From positions 92,600-156,599 of the forward strand of contig NZ_MSDF01000058.1 of NCBI RefSeq assembly GCF_002022275.1: a stretch of 64,000 nt of DNA. Reading direction: 5' to 3'. This DNA comes from Pseudomonas fluorescens. GTDB taxonomy: Bacteria > Pseudomonadota > Gammaproteobacteria > Pseudomonadales > Pseudomonadaceae. A model generated the notes under the pieces. It ran no database searches. It was not told where the DNA came from and saw nothing but the letters and a program-made list of their open reading frames with translations. Positions within the stretch are counted from its first letter, which is position 1, and each line of letters starts with the position of its first letter. Positions 31,148 through 39,579 of the stretch are shown one piece after another. The position numbers and the translations under genes were made by a program.

Positions 31148-32377
31148 CTACAGGTCCGGGGCGATGGGCAGGTCGATGCTGCCGTCGAGGAACTTGGTCG
31201 GGCCATTGGCGTTGGGGTTGATGTCGAATTCAAAGATTTCCGTGGGCAGCCACAAGGTCGCACACGCATTCGGAATATCCACCACGCCGCTGATATGCCC
31301 TTGCACCGGCGCCGAACCGAGCAGCGCATAGCCCTGGGCCGGCGAGTAGCCGAACTTGGTCAGGTAGTTGATCGCGTTCAGGCACGCCTGGCGGTAGGCA
31401 ACGTTGACGTCCAGGTAGTGCTGCTGGCCCTGTTCGTCCACCGAAATGCCTTCGAAGATCAGGTAATTCTTGTAGTTCGGTGTAATCGGGCTCGGCTTGA
31501 ACACGGGGTTCTTGATCCCGTATTTGGCCATGCCGCCCTTGATCAGCTCGACTTTCATGTGCACCCAGCCGGCCATCTCGATGGCGCCGCAAAAGGTGAT
31601 TTCGCCGTCGCCCTGGCTGAAGTGCAAATCGCCCACCGACAGCCCGGCACCGTTGACGTAGACCGGGAAGAAGATCTTCGAACCCCGCGACAAATCCTTG
31701 ATATCGCAGTTACCGCCGTGCTCACGCGGCGGCACAGTGCGCGCGCCGGTGGCAGCGGCGTCATCGCGGGCCTGACCCTTGAGCTTGCCCATGTGCGCGG
31801 TGGCCGCCAGCGGCGCGTTGGCCAGCGGCGGCACGCGGGTCGGGTTGGTGTCGATCAGTTCCTGCTCGCGACGGTTCCAGTCGGCAAGCATCACCGGGTC
31901 AGGCAGGCAACCGATCAAACCGGGGTGGATTAAACCGGCGAAATTGACACCCGGAATGTGCCGTGAGCTGGTGAACATCCCCTTGAAATCCCAGATGGCT
32001 TTTTGTGCGCTGGGGAAGTGATCGGTGAGAAAGCCGCCGCCGTTCTGCCGCGAAAAGAACCCGTTGAAGCCCCACTGGGAATCCGCCTTGGCGCCGATAT
32101 CGAGCAGGTCCACCACCAGCAAATCACCGGGTTCTGCGCCGTGCACACCCACGGGGCCCGAGAGGTAATGCACGGTGGACAGGTCCACATCGCGCACGTC
32201 GCTGGCGTCGTCGTTGTTCTTGATCGCGCCGGCGGTCCAGTCGTAGGTTTCCAGGATGAAATCATCGCCCGGCTTTACCCAGCAGGCCATCGGGATATCC
32301 GGGTGCCAGCGGTTATGGATATTTTCGTTTTCGGTGACGGGCTGGTTGAGGTCGACTTTGATCAGCGTTTCGGTCAT
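31148..32377 (-). CDS. fmdA: Formamidase (acetamidase/formamidase family)
   Basis: A 409-residue enzyme that hydrolyses formamide to formate and ammonia. I start it at ATG 32377 (MTETLIKVDLNQPVTENENI) behind AGGAG at 8 nt; the longer frame begins 20 codons upstream with no site. Family hallmarks include NIHNRWHPDIP, a PGDLLVVDLLDIG segment and the GDLHFSQGDGE metal-site region with a histidine and acidic residues, plus EHGGNCDIKDL. It opens the fmdA-fmdB-amiE-amiB run. A TACGT-N6-ACGTA repeat lies about 70 nt upstream. Confidence 0.94.
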   Translation of the reverse strand: MTETLIKVDLNQPVTENENIHNRWHPDIPMACWVKPGDDFILETYDWTAGAIKNNDDASDVRDVDLSTVHYLSGPVGVHGAEPGDLLVVDLLDIGAKADSQWGFNGFFSRQNGGGFLTDHFPSAQKAIWDFKGMFTSSRHIPGVNFAGLIHPGLIGCLPDPVMLADWNRREQELIDTNPTRVPPLANAPLAATAHMGKLKGQARDDAAATGARTVPPREHGGNCDIKDLSRGSKIFFPVYVNGAGLSVGDLHFSQGDGEITFCGAIEMAGWVHMKVELIKGGMAKYGIKNPVFKPSPITPNYKNYLIFEGISVDEQGQQHYLDVNVAYRQACLNAINYLTKFGYSPAQGYALLGSAPVQGHISGVVDIPNACATLWLPTEIFEFDINPNANGPTKFLDGSIDLPIAPDL

Positions 32378-32445
32378 GGGCTGGCTCCTGGACGGATGAC
32401 GTGTTGCGTTCAATCCAGTCTCAGGCGCACAGGGCAAACGGAAAA

Positions 32446-32461
32446 TACGTTGGATGACGTA
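32446..32461. promoter_or_regulatory. TACGT-N6-ACGTA operator upstream of fmdA
   Basis: TACGT at 32446-32450 and ACGTA at 32457-32461 form an inverted repeat 69 nt upstream of the fmdA ATG and about 150 nt upstream of the divergent chemoreceptor gene. The same element, with a shared TGACGTAT end, occurs 80 nt upstream of urtA at 40868-40883. Confidence 0.6.
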
Positions 32462-32611
32462 TAAAACCCGAGGGCCGGGTTTTATTCCATCAATTCGCTC
32501 AATGTCAGGGTCAGCAATTACTGATTGGACGCACCGGCTGAGGGTGTTTAGATTCCGCGAGACAGATAGCTTTTAGCCATCACTCTTAACCCTCTGATTA
32601 TCGGGCCTTTC

Positions 32612-34249
32612 ATGAAAAAACCTGTCTCGTTAGCGATGCGTATCGGATTGGGCTTTGCGTCCACGCTGTCGTTGCTGGTACTGATCACTGCCGTCGGTAT
32701 CCAGCGCGTGGGTTTTATCGACAACACCCTCAAGGACGTCGCCGAACAAGCCGCCGTGGCCCAGCGCTACGCGATCAACTTTCGAGGCAGCGTGCACAAC
32801 CGCGCCATCGCCATTCGCGATGCGGTGCTGGTCAAGGACGAGCCGGCGTTAAACGGCCACCTGGCTGAAATCGATCAGCTCAAGCGCGATTATCAGGATT
32901 CCGCGGTCATGCTTGACCGCCTGTTCGCCACCAGCGCCAGCGCCGAAGAAACCCGCCTGCTGAGCGATATCAAAGCCATCGAGGTCCAGGCGCTCGCGTC
33001 CTCCGAGCGCGTGATCAACCTGCGTCGCGCTAACGATATCGGCGCCGCCCAAGACCTGTTACTCGCGCAAACCTCGGGCTATTACACCGAATGGCTGAAA
33101 CGCGTAAACGCACTGATCGACTTCGAAGAAGCCCAAATCAAACACAGCCTGGGCACCGTGCAGACCGCCGCCAGCCAGTTCGCGCTGCTGATGATCGCCG
33201 CCAGCACGGTGGCAATCATCTTGAGCGTGCTGGTGTCGCTGCTGATCATCCGCAAGGTCAAGGCCACCCTTGGCGCAGAACCTGAGGAAGTCGCCGAGGC
33301 AATCCGTCGCCTGGCCAATGGCGAGCTGAACCAGCCGATTGAAACCCGCTACCCCGACAGCGTAATGGGCATCCTGAAAAACGCCCTGAACCGCCTGGGC
33401 GACACCATCACCGAGGTGCGCGCGGCCGCCCAGGCCTTGCGCCATTCTTCGGTCACTCTATTGTCGGTGGCCAGCGAAAACCGCCAGCAGATCACCCTGC
33501 AAACCAGCGAAGCCCAGCATGTGGCTGCCGCCATCACGCAAATGGCGGCCTCGGTCAGCGAGGTCTCGGGCTACGCGTCCGCCGCCTCCAAAGCGACCAG
33601 TCTGGCAGACGCTGAAGTCAACAGCGGCCACCGCCTGGTGGGCGAAGTGAGCACAGCGATCGAAGAGTTGGCGACGATTCTTGAACAGGCCACCACGCGC
33701 GTCAATCAAGTGTCCAGCGACAGTGAAAACATCGAAACCGTGATTGAAGTGATCAACGCCATTGCCGCGCAAACCAACCTGCTGGCGCTGAACGCCGCGA
33801 TTGAAGCGGCCCGTGCCGGCGAACACGGCCGTGGTTTTGCGGTGGTGGCTGACGAGGTGCGCTCACTCGCCACACGCACTCAGGAATCCACTCAGGAAAT
33901 CCGCGAGATGATCGGCAAGCTGCAAAGCGGCACCCAGGACGCCGCCGACATCATGCAACGCAGTCGCACGCTGGCACAGGTCACCGTGACGCAGACCCGC
34001 GACTCCCAAGTGGCGCTGGGCAAGATCAGCCAGGAAGTCGGTGCGATCAACGCCATGAATGCACAGATCGCCAGTGCCTCGGTGCAGCAGAGCGCGGCGG
34101 CGGAAGAAGTGGCGCAGAACGTCACGCGCATCCACAGCTCCACCGTGCAGTCGGCGGCCGGCTCCGAGGTGGCGGAAAGCTCCAACCGCGAACTGGCGGA
34201 TCTGGCAGACCGTTTGAGCACCAAGGTGGCGTTCTTTAACGTGGCATGA
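32612..34249 (+). CDS. Methyl-accepting chemotaxis protein with four-helix-bundle sensor
   Basis: A 545-residue chemoreceptor. It has a transmembrane helix at about 9-30, a periplasmic four-helix-bundle (4HB_MCP) ligand domain to about residue 187, a second helix near 188-211, a HAMP segment to about 265 and a long cytoplasmic signalling domain whose hairpin tip reads AIAAQTNLLALNAAIEAARAGE (shown in part). No C-terminal CheR/CheB pentapeptide is visible. It is divergent from fmdA across a 234-bp region carrying the amide-locus repeat, so taxis to an amide or urea is plausible. The ligand cannot be read from sequence. The ATG at 32612 has no strong ribosome site. Confidence 0.9.
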   Translation: MKKPVSLAMRIGLGFASTLSLLVLITAVGIQRVGFIDNTLKDVAEQAAVAQRYAINFRGSVHNRAIAIRDAVLVKDEPALNGHLAEIDQLKRDYQDSAVMLDRLFATSASAEETRLLSDIKAIEVQALASSERVINLRRANDIGAAQDLLLAQTSGYYTEWLKRVNALIDFEEAQIKHSLGTVQTAASQFALLMIAASTVAIILSVLVSLLIIRKVKATLGAEPEEVAEAIRRLANGELNQPIETRYPDSVMGILKNALNRLGDTITEVRAAAQALRHSSVTLLSVASENRQQITLQTSEAQHVAAAITQMAASVSEVSGYASAASKATSLADAEVNSGHRLVGEVSTAIEELATILEQATTRVNQVSSDSENIETVIEVINAIAAQTNLLALNAAIEAARAGEHGRGFAVVADEVRSLATRTQESTQEIREMIGKLQSGTQDAADIMQRSRTLAQVTVTQTRDSQVALGKISQEVGAINAMNAQIASASVQQSAAAEEVAQNVTRIHSSTVQSAAGSEVAESSNRELADLADRLSTKVAFFNVA

Positions 34250-34263
34250 ACGCTGGCGCCGTC

Positions 34264-35718
34264 TTACCTCAGGCCGGGAGGCGCTTGAAAACCGCCGACG
34301 ACTTCGGCCAGGCACTCGGCGAACTTGATCGTGGTGCGATCCTCAAAAGGCGCGCCGATAATCTGCACCCCTACCGGCAACCCCTGGCGGGTGAGGCCGA
34401 TGGGTGCGCTGGTCGCCGGCAGGCCCATCAGGGTGGCAGGCGAAATCCATTGGTAGAGGTCGGCGTAGTGGCGTTTTTTACCGTCCACCTTCAGGCTGCG
34501 CAGGCTGATGACTTTGTATTGATCATGGGCAAACGCCGTGGTGAAGGTGGGCGGTGCGAGCACCACGTCAAAATCGTCAAAGGTCTTGAGGAAGGCTTCG
34601 CGCAGGTGAAGGCCTTGCTCATGGGCCTTCAGCCAGTTGGCGTGGCTTATGCCGGTGCCTTCATAGAACTTGTCGGCGTGCCGGGGCATGTCCATCACCT
34701 GTGCCAACCCGCGCAACACCGGCGCGATCAGGCCCATGAAGCGGCGGCTCGTGGCAGACAGCGACGCGCCCAGCTTGGCGCCCAACTGCACCAGATAGGC
34801 AGCAAACAACCGTTCCAGTGACGCACCGGCAGGCGCGCCCTGCACCACCTCCACCCCCGCTGCCTCCAGCTTCAGGCGCAACTGCCGATAGGCTTCGGTC
34901 ATGTCGCTGTCGAGGGGGCAGTCGGCGTCTTCGGTCCACAACAACACACGAAAAGCCTTGAGGGACGCGCGGCGCGGCGCGGCCAGCTGCACCTGCCCGC
35001 CTGCGATCACGTCCAGCATCACTTGCAGATCAGCCGCGGTGCGCGCCAACGGGCCGATGACATTCAGGTGCCCCTCTGCCAGTTCTCCCGGCGCCCCCGG
35101 AATATGCCCGCGTTGAGGCACGAGGCCATACGTGGGTTTATGCCCGTACACCCCGGTAAAGTGCGCCGGAATACGGATCGAACCGCCAATATCACTGCCC
35201 AATTCCAGGGGCGTAAACCCTGCCGCCAGCGCAACGACCGCGCCCCCCGAGGAGCCACCCGGGGTCAGCGCCAGGTTCCACGGGTTATTGGTGGTGTCAA
35301 ACAGGCTGTTGTAGGTCTGGATATCCCCGGCCATCATCGGCACGTTGGTCTTGCCGTAGACAATCGCACCGGCATCTTCCAGGCGCTTGACCGCCGCGGC
35401 CGATTGCTGCGGGCGATGCTCGCTCAGCTCGGGGGCGCCGGCGGTACAAGGCATGCCGAGCACCTCAAAGGTGTCCTTGATGGTCATGGGCAAGCCATGC
35501 AACGGGCCCAGTGGCAGGCCGTTGCGCACGGCCGTGTCGGCCAGATCGGCCTTGAGCCGCGCGTCTTCCAGGTTCCACGCCACAATGCCGTTAAGCATCG
35601 GGTTGAGCATCTCCACGCGGGCGATATAGTTTTCGAGCAAGGCGCGGCTGCTCAGGCGGCCAGCGGCGATGTCGGCAAGCAACTCAGTGGCACTGCGGTA
35701 GCCGTTGTCGGGACTCAT
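34264..35718 (-). CDS. Amidase-signature family enzyme
   Basis: A 484-residue serine amidase related to GatA but not in a gatCAB set. The Ser-cisSer-Lys triad is visible: Lys in MTIKDTFE (about residue 81), Ser in TPGGSSGGAV and Ser in GSDIGGSIRIP. Such enzymes cleave carboxamides, ureas or aryl amides. It follows urtE at 150 bp on the same strand, so it may be the last gene of the urt transcript, processing what that transporter imports. Substrate is not predictable. It ends against the convergent chemoreceptor gene. Confidence 0.87.
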   Translation of the reverse strand: MSPDNGYRSATELLADIAAGRLSSRALLENYIARVEMLNPMLNGIVAWNLEDARLKADLADTAVRNGLPLGPLHGLPMTIKDTFEVLGMPCTAGAPELSEHRPQQSAAAVKRLEDAGAIVYGKTNVPMMAGDIQTYNSLFDTTNNPWNLALTPGGSSGGAVVALAAGFTPLELGSDIGGSIRIPAHFTGVYGHKPTYGLVPQRGHIPGAPGELAEGHLNVIGPLARTAADLQVMLDVIAGGQVQLAAPRRASLKAFRVLLWTEDADCPLDSDMTEAYRQLRLKLEAAGVEVVQGAPAGASLERLFAAYLVQLGAKLGASLSATSRRFMGLIAPVLRGLAQVMDMPRHADKFYEGTGISHANWLKAHEQGLHLREAFLKTFDDFDVVLAPPTFTTAFAHDQYKVISLRSLKVDGKKRHYADLYQWISPATLMGLPATSAPIGLTRQGLPVGVQIIGAPFEDRTTIKFAECLAEVVGGFQAPPGLR

Positions 35719-35806
35719 GGCGCTTCACCCGCAACGTGCAGCGTGTCGAGGGGAGAACAGGTGGCAGGTCTTGTTGTTATTCATCCGGGGAGGCTCGGTG
35801 TGTGGT

Positions 35807-35828
35807 CAGGTATTTCGGTAAACACCTG
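35807..35828. other. Stem-loop in the 150-bp gap between urtE and the amidase gene
   Basis: CAGGTATTT and AAACACCTG pair with one mismatch around a CGGT loop. No T-run follows on the minus strand, so it is not a canonical terminator; it may be an mRNA-processing or regulatory hairpin. Nothing else is apparent in 35719-35868. Confidence 0.35.
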
Positions 35829-35868
35829 AGCCTATCCGGTTATTCCATGGATTACCTCACATAATGTT

Positions 35869-36558
35869 TCAGACTGAAAGGTAGCGGCTGATCGTCGCCT
35901 CATCTACCCGGTCGCGGGTCTCTTCGATCACGAAGCGGCCCTTTTCGATCACCAGGAAGCGGTCGGCGATTTCAAGGGTGAAGGACAGCACCTGCTCGGA
36001 TACGACGATGGTCAGATCCCGCAGGTTGCGAATCTCTTTGAGGGTACGCGCGATGTCCTTGATGATCGACGGCTGAATCCCCTCCGTCGGCTCGTCCAGC
36101 AACAACACCTTCGGATTGGTCGCCAATGCGCGAGCAATCGCCAACTGCTGCTGCTGCCCGCCAGACAGGTTACCGCCCTTGCGCGACTGCATGTCATGCA
36201 GCACCGGAAACAATGCGTACAAATCCTCCGGCACTTTGCCCCGCGCAGAAGCCGGCAGCCCGGTCTGGATATTCTCGAGCACAGTCATGCTCGGAAAAAT
36301 CATCCGGCCTTGTGGCACATAGGCAATTCCGCGCGCTACCCGTTCGTGGGTTTCCAGCGCCGACACGTCGTGCCCGTCGACCGTCACATGGCCTTTCCAT
36401 TGCGGCAAAATCCCCATCAGGCTCTTGAACAGCGTGGTCTTGCCCATGCCGTTGCGGCCCATCACCGCGACGATCTCGCGCTTGGCCACGTTCAGGTCCA
36501 GGTCGTGGAGGATCTGGCTCTGCCCGTAGCCACAGGACAATTGGTCGATCTTGAACAT
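35869..36558 (-). CDS. urtE: Urea/short-chain amide ABC transporter ATP-binding protein UrtE
   Basis: A 229-residue ABC ATPase of the branched-chain amino acid/urea (LivF/UrtE) class. Walker A GRNGMGKTT is at about residues 34-42, the signature LSGGQQQQLAIARAL near 131, and Walker B VLLLDEPTEGIQPS near 151. EGIQPS after the Walker B is typical of UrtE. It pairs with UrtD to drive the UrtBC pore. It starts 10 nt after urtD. Confidence 0.92.
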   Translation of the reverse strand: MFKIDQLSCGYGQSQILHDLDLNVAKREIVAVMGRNGMGKTTLFKSLMGILPQWKGHVTVDGHDVSALETHERVARGIAYVPQGRMIFPSMTVLENIQTGLPASARGKVPEDLYALFPVLHDMQSRKGGNLSGGQQQQLAIARALATNPKVLLLDEPTEGIQPSIIKDIARTLKEIRNLRDLTIVVSEQVLSFTLEIADRFLVIEKGRFVIEETRDRVDEATISRYLSV

Positions 36559-36568
36559 GCCGGATTCC

Positions 36569-37327
36569 TCAGTGGCCCAAATACACTTCGATGACTTTAG
36601 GGTTGCTTTGCACCGACTCCATGCTGCCCTCGGCCAGCACCTTGCCCTGGTGCAGCACCGTGACTTTGTGGGCGATGCTTTTGACGAACTCCATGTCGTG
36701 CTCGATCACCAGCACCGAACGGCCCTGGCTGATGCGCTTGAGCAACTCGGCGGTTTGCGCCCGCTCGTTGACGCTCATGCCCGCCACCGGTTCGTCGAGC
36801 ATCAGCAGCTCAGGGTCTTGCATCAGCAGCATGCCGATTTCCAGCCACTGCTTTTGCCCGTGAGACAGCAGGTCTGCCTGTTGTTGCAGCAGGTCGCCGA
36901 GGAAGATCTCCCGCGCCACCTCCTCGACCCGCGCGACGACCTGGGCGTTACGCTTGAAGAACAGCGCGCCCCAGACCTTGCGCCCGGCGGGATAAGACAT
37001 CTCAAGGTTTTCAAACACCGTGAGGTTTTCGTAGATCGACGGGTTCTGGAATTTGCGCCCGACGCCCGCGCGCACGATGTTGTACTCGCGCATTTTGGTC
37101 AGTTCCTGGCCGTCAAACTGGATGCTGCCGCTGGTGGCGCGGGTTTTGCCGCAGATAAGGTCAAGTACGGTGGTCTTGCCCGCGCCGTTGGGGCCGATCA
37201 CTACACGCACTTCATTGCGGTCGATGTAGAGGTTGAGGTTATCGACCGCCTTGAAGCCGTCGAACAACACGGTGAGGCCTTCGATGGCCAGCACCGGTTT
37301 TTTCATTTCAAAGCCGACGGCGGTCAT
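36569..37327 (-). CDS. urtD: Urea/short-chain amide ABC transporter ATP-binding protein UrtD
   Basis: A 252-residue ABC ATPase of the LivG/UrtD class. Walker A GPNGAGKTT is near residue 45, the signature is LSHGQKQWLEIG, where the His variant of LSGGQ is usual for UrtD, and Walker B reads LLMLDEPVAGMS. I use ATG 37327, whose ATGA overlaps the urtC stop; an internal Met at residue 8 (MKKPVLAIEGL) is an alternative start. It forms the ATPase heterodimer with UrtE. Confidence 0.92.
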   Translation of the reverse strand: MTAVGFEMKKPVLAIEGLTVLFDGFKAVDNLNLYIDRNEVRVVIGPNGAGKTTVLDLICGKTRATSGSIQFDGQELTKMREYNIVRAGVGRKFQNPSIYENLTVFENLEMSYPAGRKVWGALFFKRNAQVVARVEEVAREIFLGDLLQQQADLLSHGQKQWLEIGMLLMQDPELLMLDEPVAGMSVNERAQTAELLKRISQGRSVLVIEHDMEFVKSIAHKVTVLHQGKVLAEGSMESVQSNPKVIEVYLGH

Positions 37328-38484
37328 GGCTGGGTCTCCAGGATTTTCGCTTCAGTCTTGGGCTTGACCACGGGTGCAGCGGCTTTCACCACCGGCTCAC
37401 GCCGCAGCAGCCGGGCCAACGCCTGACGCCCGTGGCTCTCCCACAACCCCGCCAAACCGTTGGGGAAGTACATGACCACAGCGATGAACAGGCCGCCCAT
37501 CAAGTACAGCCACAACTCGGGGAACGACTCGGAAAAGTAGGTTTTGCCGTAGTTCACCAACAGCGCGCCATACACCGCGCCGAGCAGCGACATGCGCCCG
37601 CCCACGGCGGCAAAAATCACCATTTCAATCGACGGCACAATGCCGACGAACGACGGCGACATAAAGCCCACCTGCAAGGCAAACATGGCCCCGCCAATCG
37701 CCGAAAACGCAGCAGCCACGCAGAACACGAAGATCTTGAAACTCGCCACGTCGTAGCCGGAGAACCGCACGCGCTCTTCCTTGTCACGCATGGCCATCAG
37801 CAGCCGACCCAACTTGGAGGCGAGGATGAAGCGGCCGATAAAGATGCAGCCAAACAGCAACCCGGCGTTGATGAAGTACAGGATCAGCTTGGCGCTGTCG
37901 GTGCGCAGGTCCCAGCCGAGCAGGGTCTTGAGGTCGGTGATGCCGTTGACGCCGCCGGTCAGGCCTTGCTGGCCGACGATCAGCACGGTGAGAATCAGCG
38001 CAATCGCCTGGGTGACGATGGAAAAATACACATCGCCCACTCGACGCTTGAACAGCGCGATGCCGATCACAAACGCCAGCAGTACCGGCACTGCAACCAC
38101 CGCCACCACGGTAAACGTGAAGCTGTGGAACGGCTGCCACAACAGCGGCAATTCGGTGATCTGGTTCCAGTCCATGAAGTCCGGGATGCCCGGCGTCGAC
38201 TGGATCTTGGTGCTTACCGGGTCCGACGCTTCCAGCTTGAGAAACATCGCCATGCAGTAGCCGCCGACGCCGAAAAACACGCCCTGCCCCAGGCTGAGAA
38301 TGCCGCCGTAGCCCCAGCACAACACCAGCCCCACCGCGACGAACGCGTAAGTCAGGTATTTGCCGACCATGTTCAGGCGAAACGCATCCAGGGTCAGGGG
38401 AAATACCACCAGAATCAACAGCGCCAGCAGCACGATGCCGATCAGGTTTTGCTGGCCGCCCAGCAGCTTGTCTAAAGCCTTCAT
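37324..38484 (-). CDS. urtC: Urea/short-chain amide ABC transporter permease UrtC
   Basis: A 386-residue inner-membrane permease of the LivM type with about ten hydrophobic helices. The stretches CWGYGGILSLGQGVFFG and GGRMSLLGAVYGALLVNYGKTY are characteristic of UrtC, longer than typical LivM. It forms the pore with UrtB. It begins 10 nt after urtB ends and overlaps urtD by 4 nt. Confidence 0.93.
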   Translation of the reverse strand: MKALDKLLGGQQNLIGIVLLALLILVVFPLTLDAFRLNMVGKYLTYAFVAVGLVLCWGYGGILSLGQGVFFGVGGYCMAMFLKLEASDPVSTKIQSTPGIPDFMDWNQITELPLLWQPFHSFTFTVVAVVAVPVLLAFVIGIALFKRRVGDVYFSIVTQAIALILTVLIVGQQGLTGGVNGITDLKTLLGWDLRTDSAKLILYFINAGLLFGCIFIGRFILASKLGRLLMAMRDKEERVRFSGYDVASFKIFVFCVAAAFSAIGGAMFALQVGFMSPSFVGIVPSIEMVIFAAVGGRMSLLGAVYGALLVNYGKTYFSESFPELWLYLMGGLFIAVVMYFPNGLAGLWESHGRQALARLLRREPVVKAAAPVVKPKTEAKILETQP

Positions 38485-38494
38485 CTGCTCGCCT

Positions 38495-39412
38495 CTACTT
38501 GCGCACTTTGATGGAGAACAACCCTTGCGGGCGCAGCATCAGGATCAGAATCACCGACGACAGGGTCAGCACCTTGGCCATCGAGCCACTGAGGAAAAAC
38601 TCCGACAGCGATTGGGTCTGGGCGATCACGAACGCCGAGGCAATGGTGCCGAACAGGCTTTGCGCGCCGCCGAACACCACCACCAGAAAGGTGTCGACAA
38701 TATATTGCGAACCCGCCGTGGGGCCGGTAGAGCCAATGGTAGTGAACGCCGCGCCCGCCACACCGGCCACGCCGCAGCCGAGGGCGAACGTCATGCGGTC
38801 GACCTTGCGCGTGTTGATGCCCACCGCGCGGCTCATCAGGCGGTTCTGCACCGTGGCGCGCACCTGCAAGCCCCAGCGTGAGCGGTAGAGCATCAGGAAG
38901 ATGGCGGCGGTGAGCAGCAAGGTCAGGCCCATCATGAACAGGCCATTGCGCGGGATTTCGATGGCGTCGGTGAAGTTCACCGAGCCCATCAGCCAGGCCG
39001 GCGGTTCGGCGCTGACTTCACGGGCGCCAAATACCGAACGGAAGGTTTGCTGCATCACCAGGGACAAGCCCCAGGTCGCCAGCAGCGTGTCCAGCGGCCG
39101 CTTGTACAAACGGCTGATCATCGCCCACTCCACCAGCCAGCCGACGGCGCCGGCGACGAGGAATGACAGGGCGATGGCAAAGAAGAAGTAATAGGGTTGG
39201 AAGCTCGGCGCAAAGTGCGCCGTCAGGCTGGAACACACGTAAGTGGTGTAGGCGCCGATGGTCAGGAACTCACCGTGGGCCATGTTGATCACGCCCATCT
39301 GGCCGAAAATGATCGCCAGCCCCAATGCCATCAGCAACAGCACGCAGAACACGGACAAGCCGTTGAACCCCTGCATCGCCGCGATGGCTCCAAATTCCGA
39401 TAGCCATTCCAT
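38495..39412 (-). CDS. urtB: Urea/short-chain amide ABC transporter permease UrtB
   Basis: A 305-residue LivH-type permease with about eight to nine helices and the conserved segments IIFGQMGVINMAHGEFLTIG and FGGAQSLFGTIASAFVIAQ. In many species UrtB carries a long N-terminal extension; this one is the short form. It lies 167 bp downstream of urtA, and that gap holds a REPIN, which may make urtA mRNA more abundant than the rest. Confidence 0.93.
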   Translation of the reverse strand: MEWLSEFGAIAAMQGFNGLSVFCVLLLMALGLAIIFGQMGVINMAHGEFLTIGAYTTYVCSSLTAHFAPSFQPYYFFFAIALSFLVAGAVGWLVEWAMISRLYKRPLDTLLATWGLSLVMQQTFRSVFGAREVSAEPPAWLMGSVNFTDAIEIPRNGLFMMGLTLLLTAAIFLMLYRSRWGLQVRATVQNRLMSRAVGINTRKVDRMTFALGCGVAGVAGAAFTTIGSTGPTAGSQYIVDTFLVVVFGGAQSLFGTIASAFVIAQTQSLSEFFLSGSMAKVLTLSSVILILMLRPQGLFSIKVRK

Positions 39413-39466
39413 GATGATGGTCTCCTACAGAGAGATGAAATGCTGACTGCTTTTGCTTTGCTCTAT

Positions 39467-39553
39467 GTGGGAGGGGGCTTGCTCCCGATAGCAGTGGGTC
39501 AGTCAACTTACCGGCTACTGATACACCGCCATCGGGAGCAAGCCCCCTCCCAC
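39467..39553. repeat. REPIN between urtA and urtB (GTGGGAGGGGGCTTGCTC type)
   Basis: An inverted pair of REP units: GTGGGAGGGGGCTTGCTCCC at the left and its complement at the right, with about 45 nt between arms. One unit of the same type begins at 63984 at the window end. REP elements are common extragenic repeats of Pseudomonas mobilised by REP-associated tyrosine transposases. Confidence 0.85.
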
Positions 39554-39579
39554 ATTTTGAAACCCTGTGTGCCCGAAGG

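Noticed and set aside
35807..35828. Hairpin after urtE as a Rho-independent terminator
   Set aside because: No T-run follows on the transcribed strand, and the amidase gene continues in the same direction.
37432..38475. 347-codon plus-strand frame opposite urtC
   Set aside because: Low-complexity His/Gln-rich translation of a permease gene's opposite strand.
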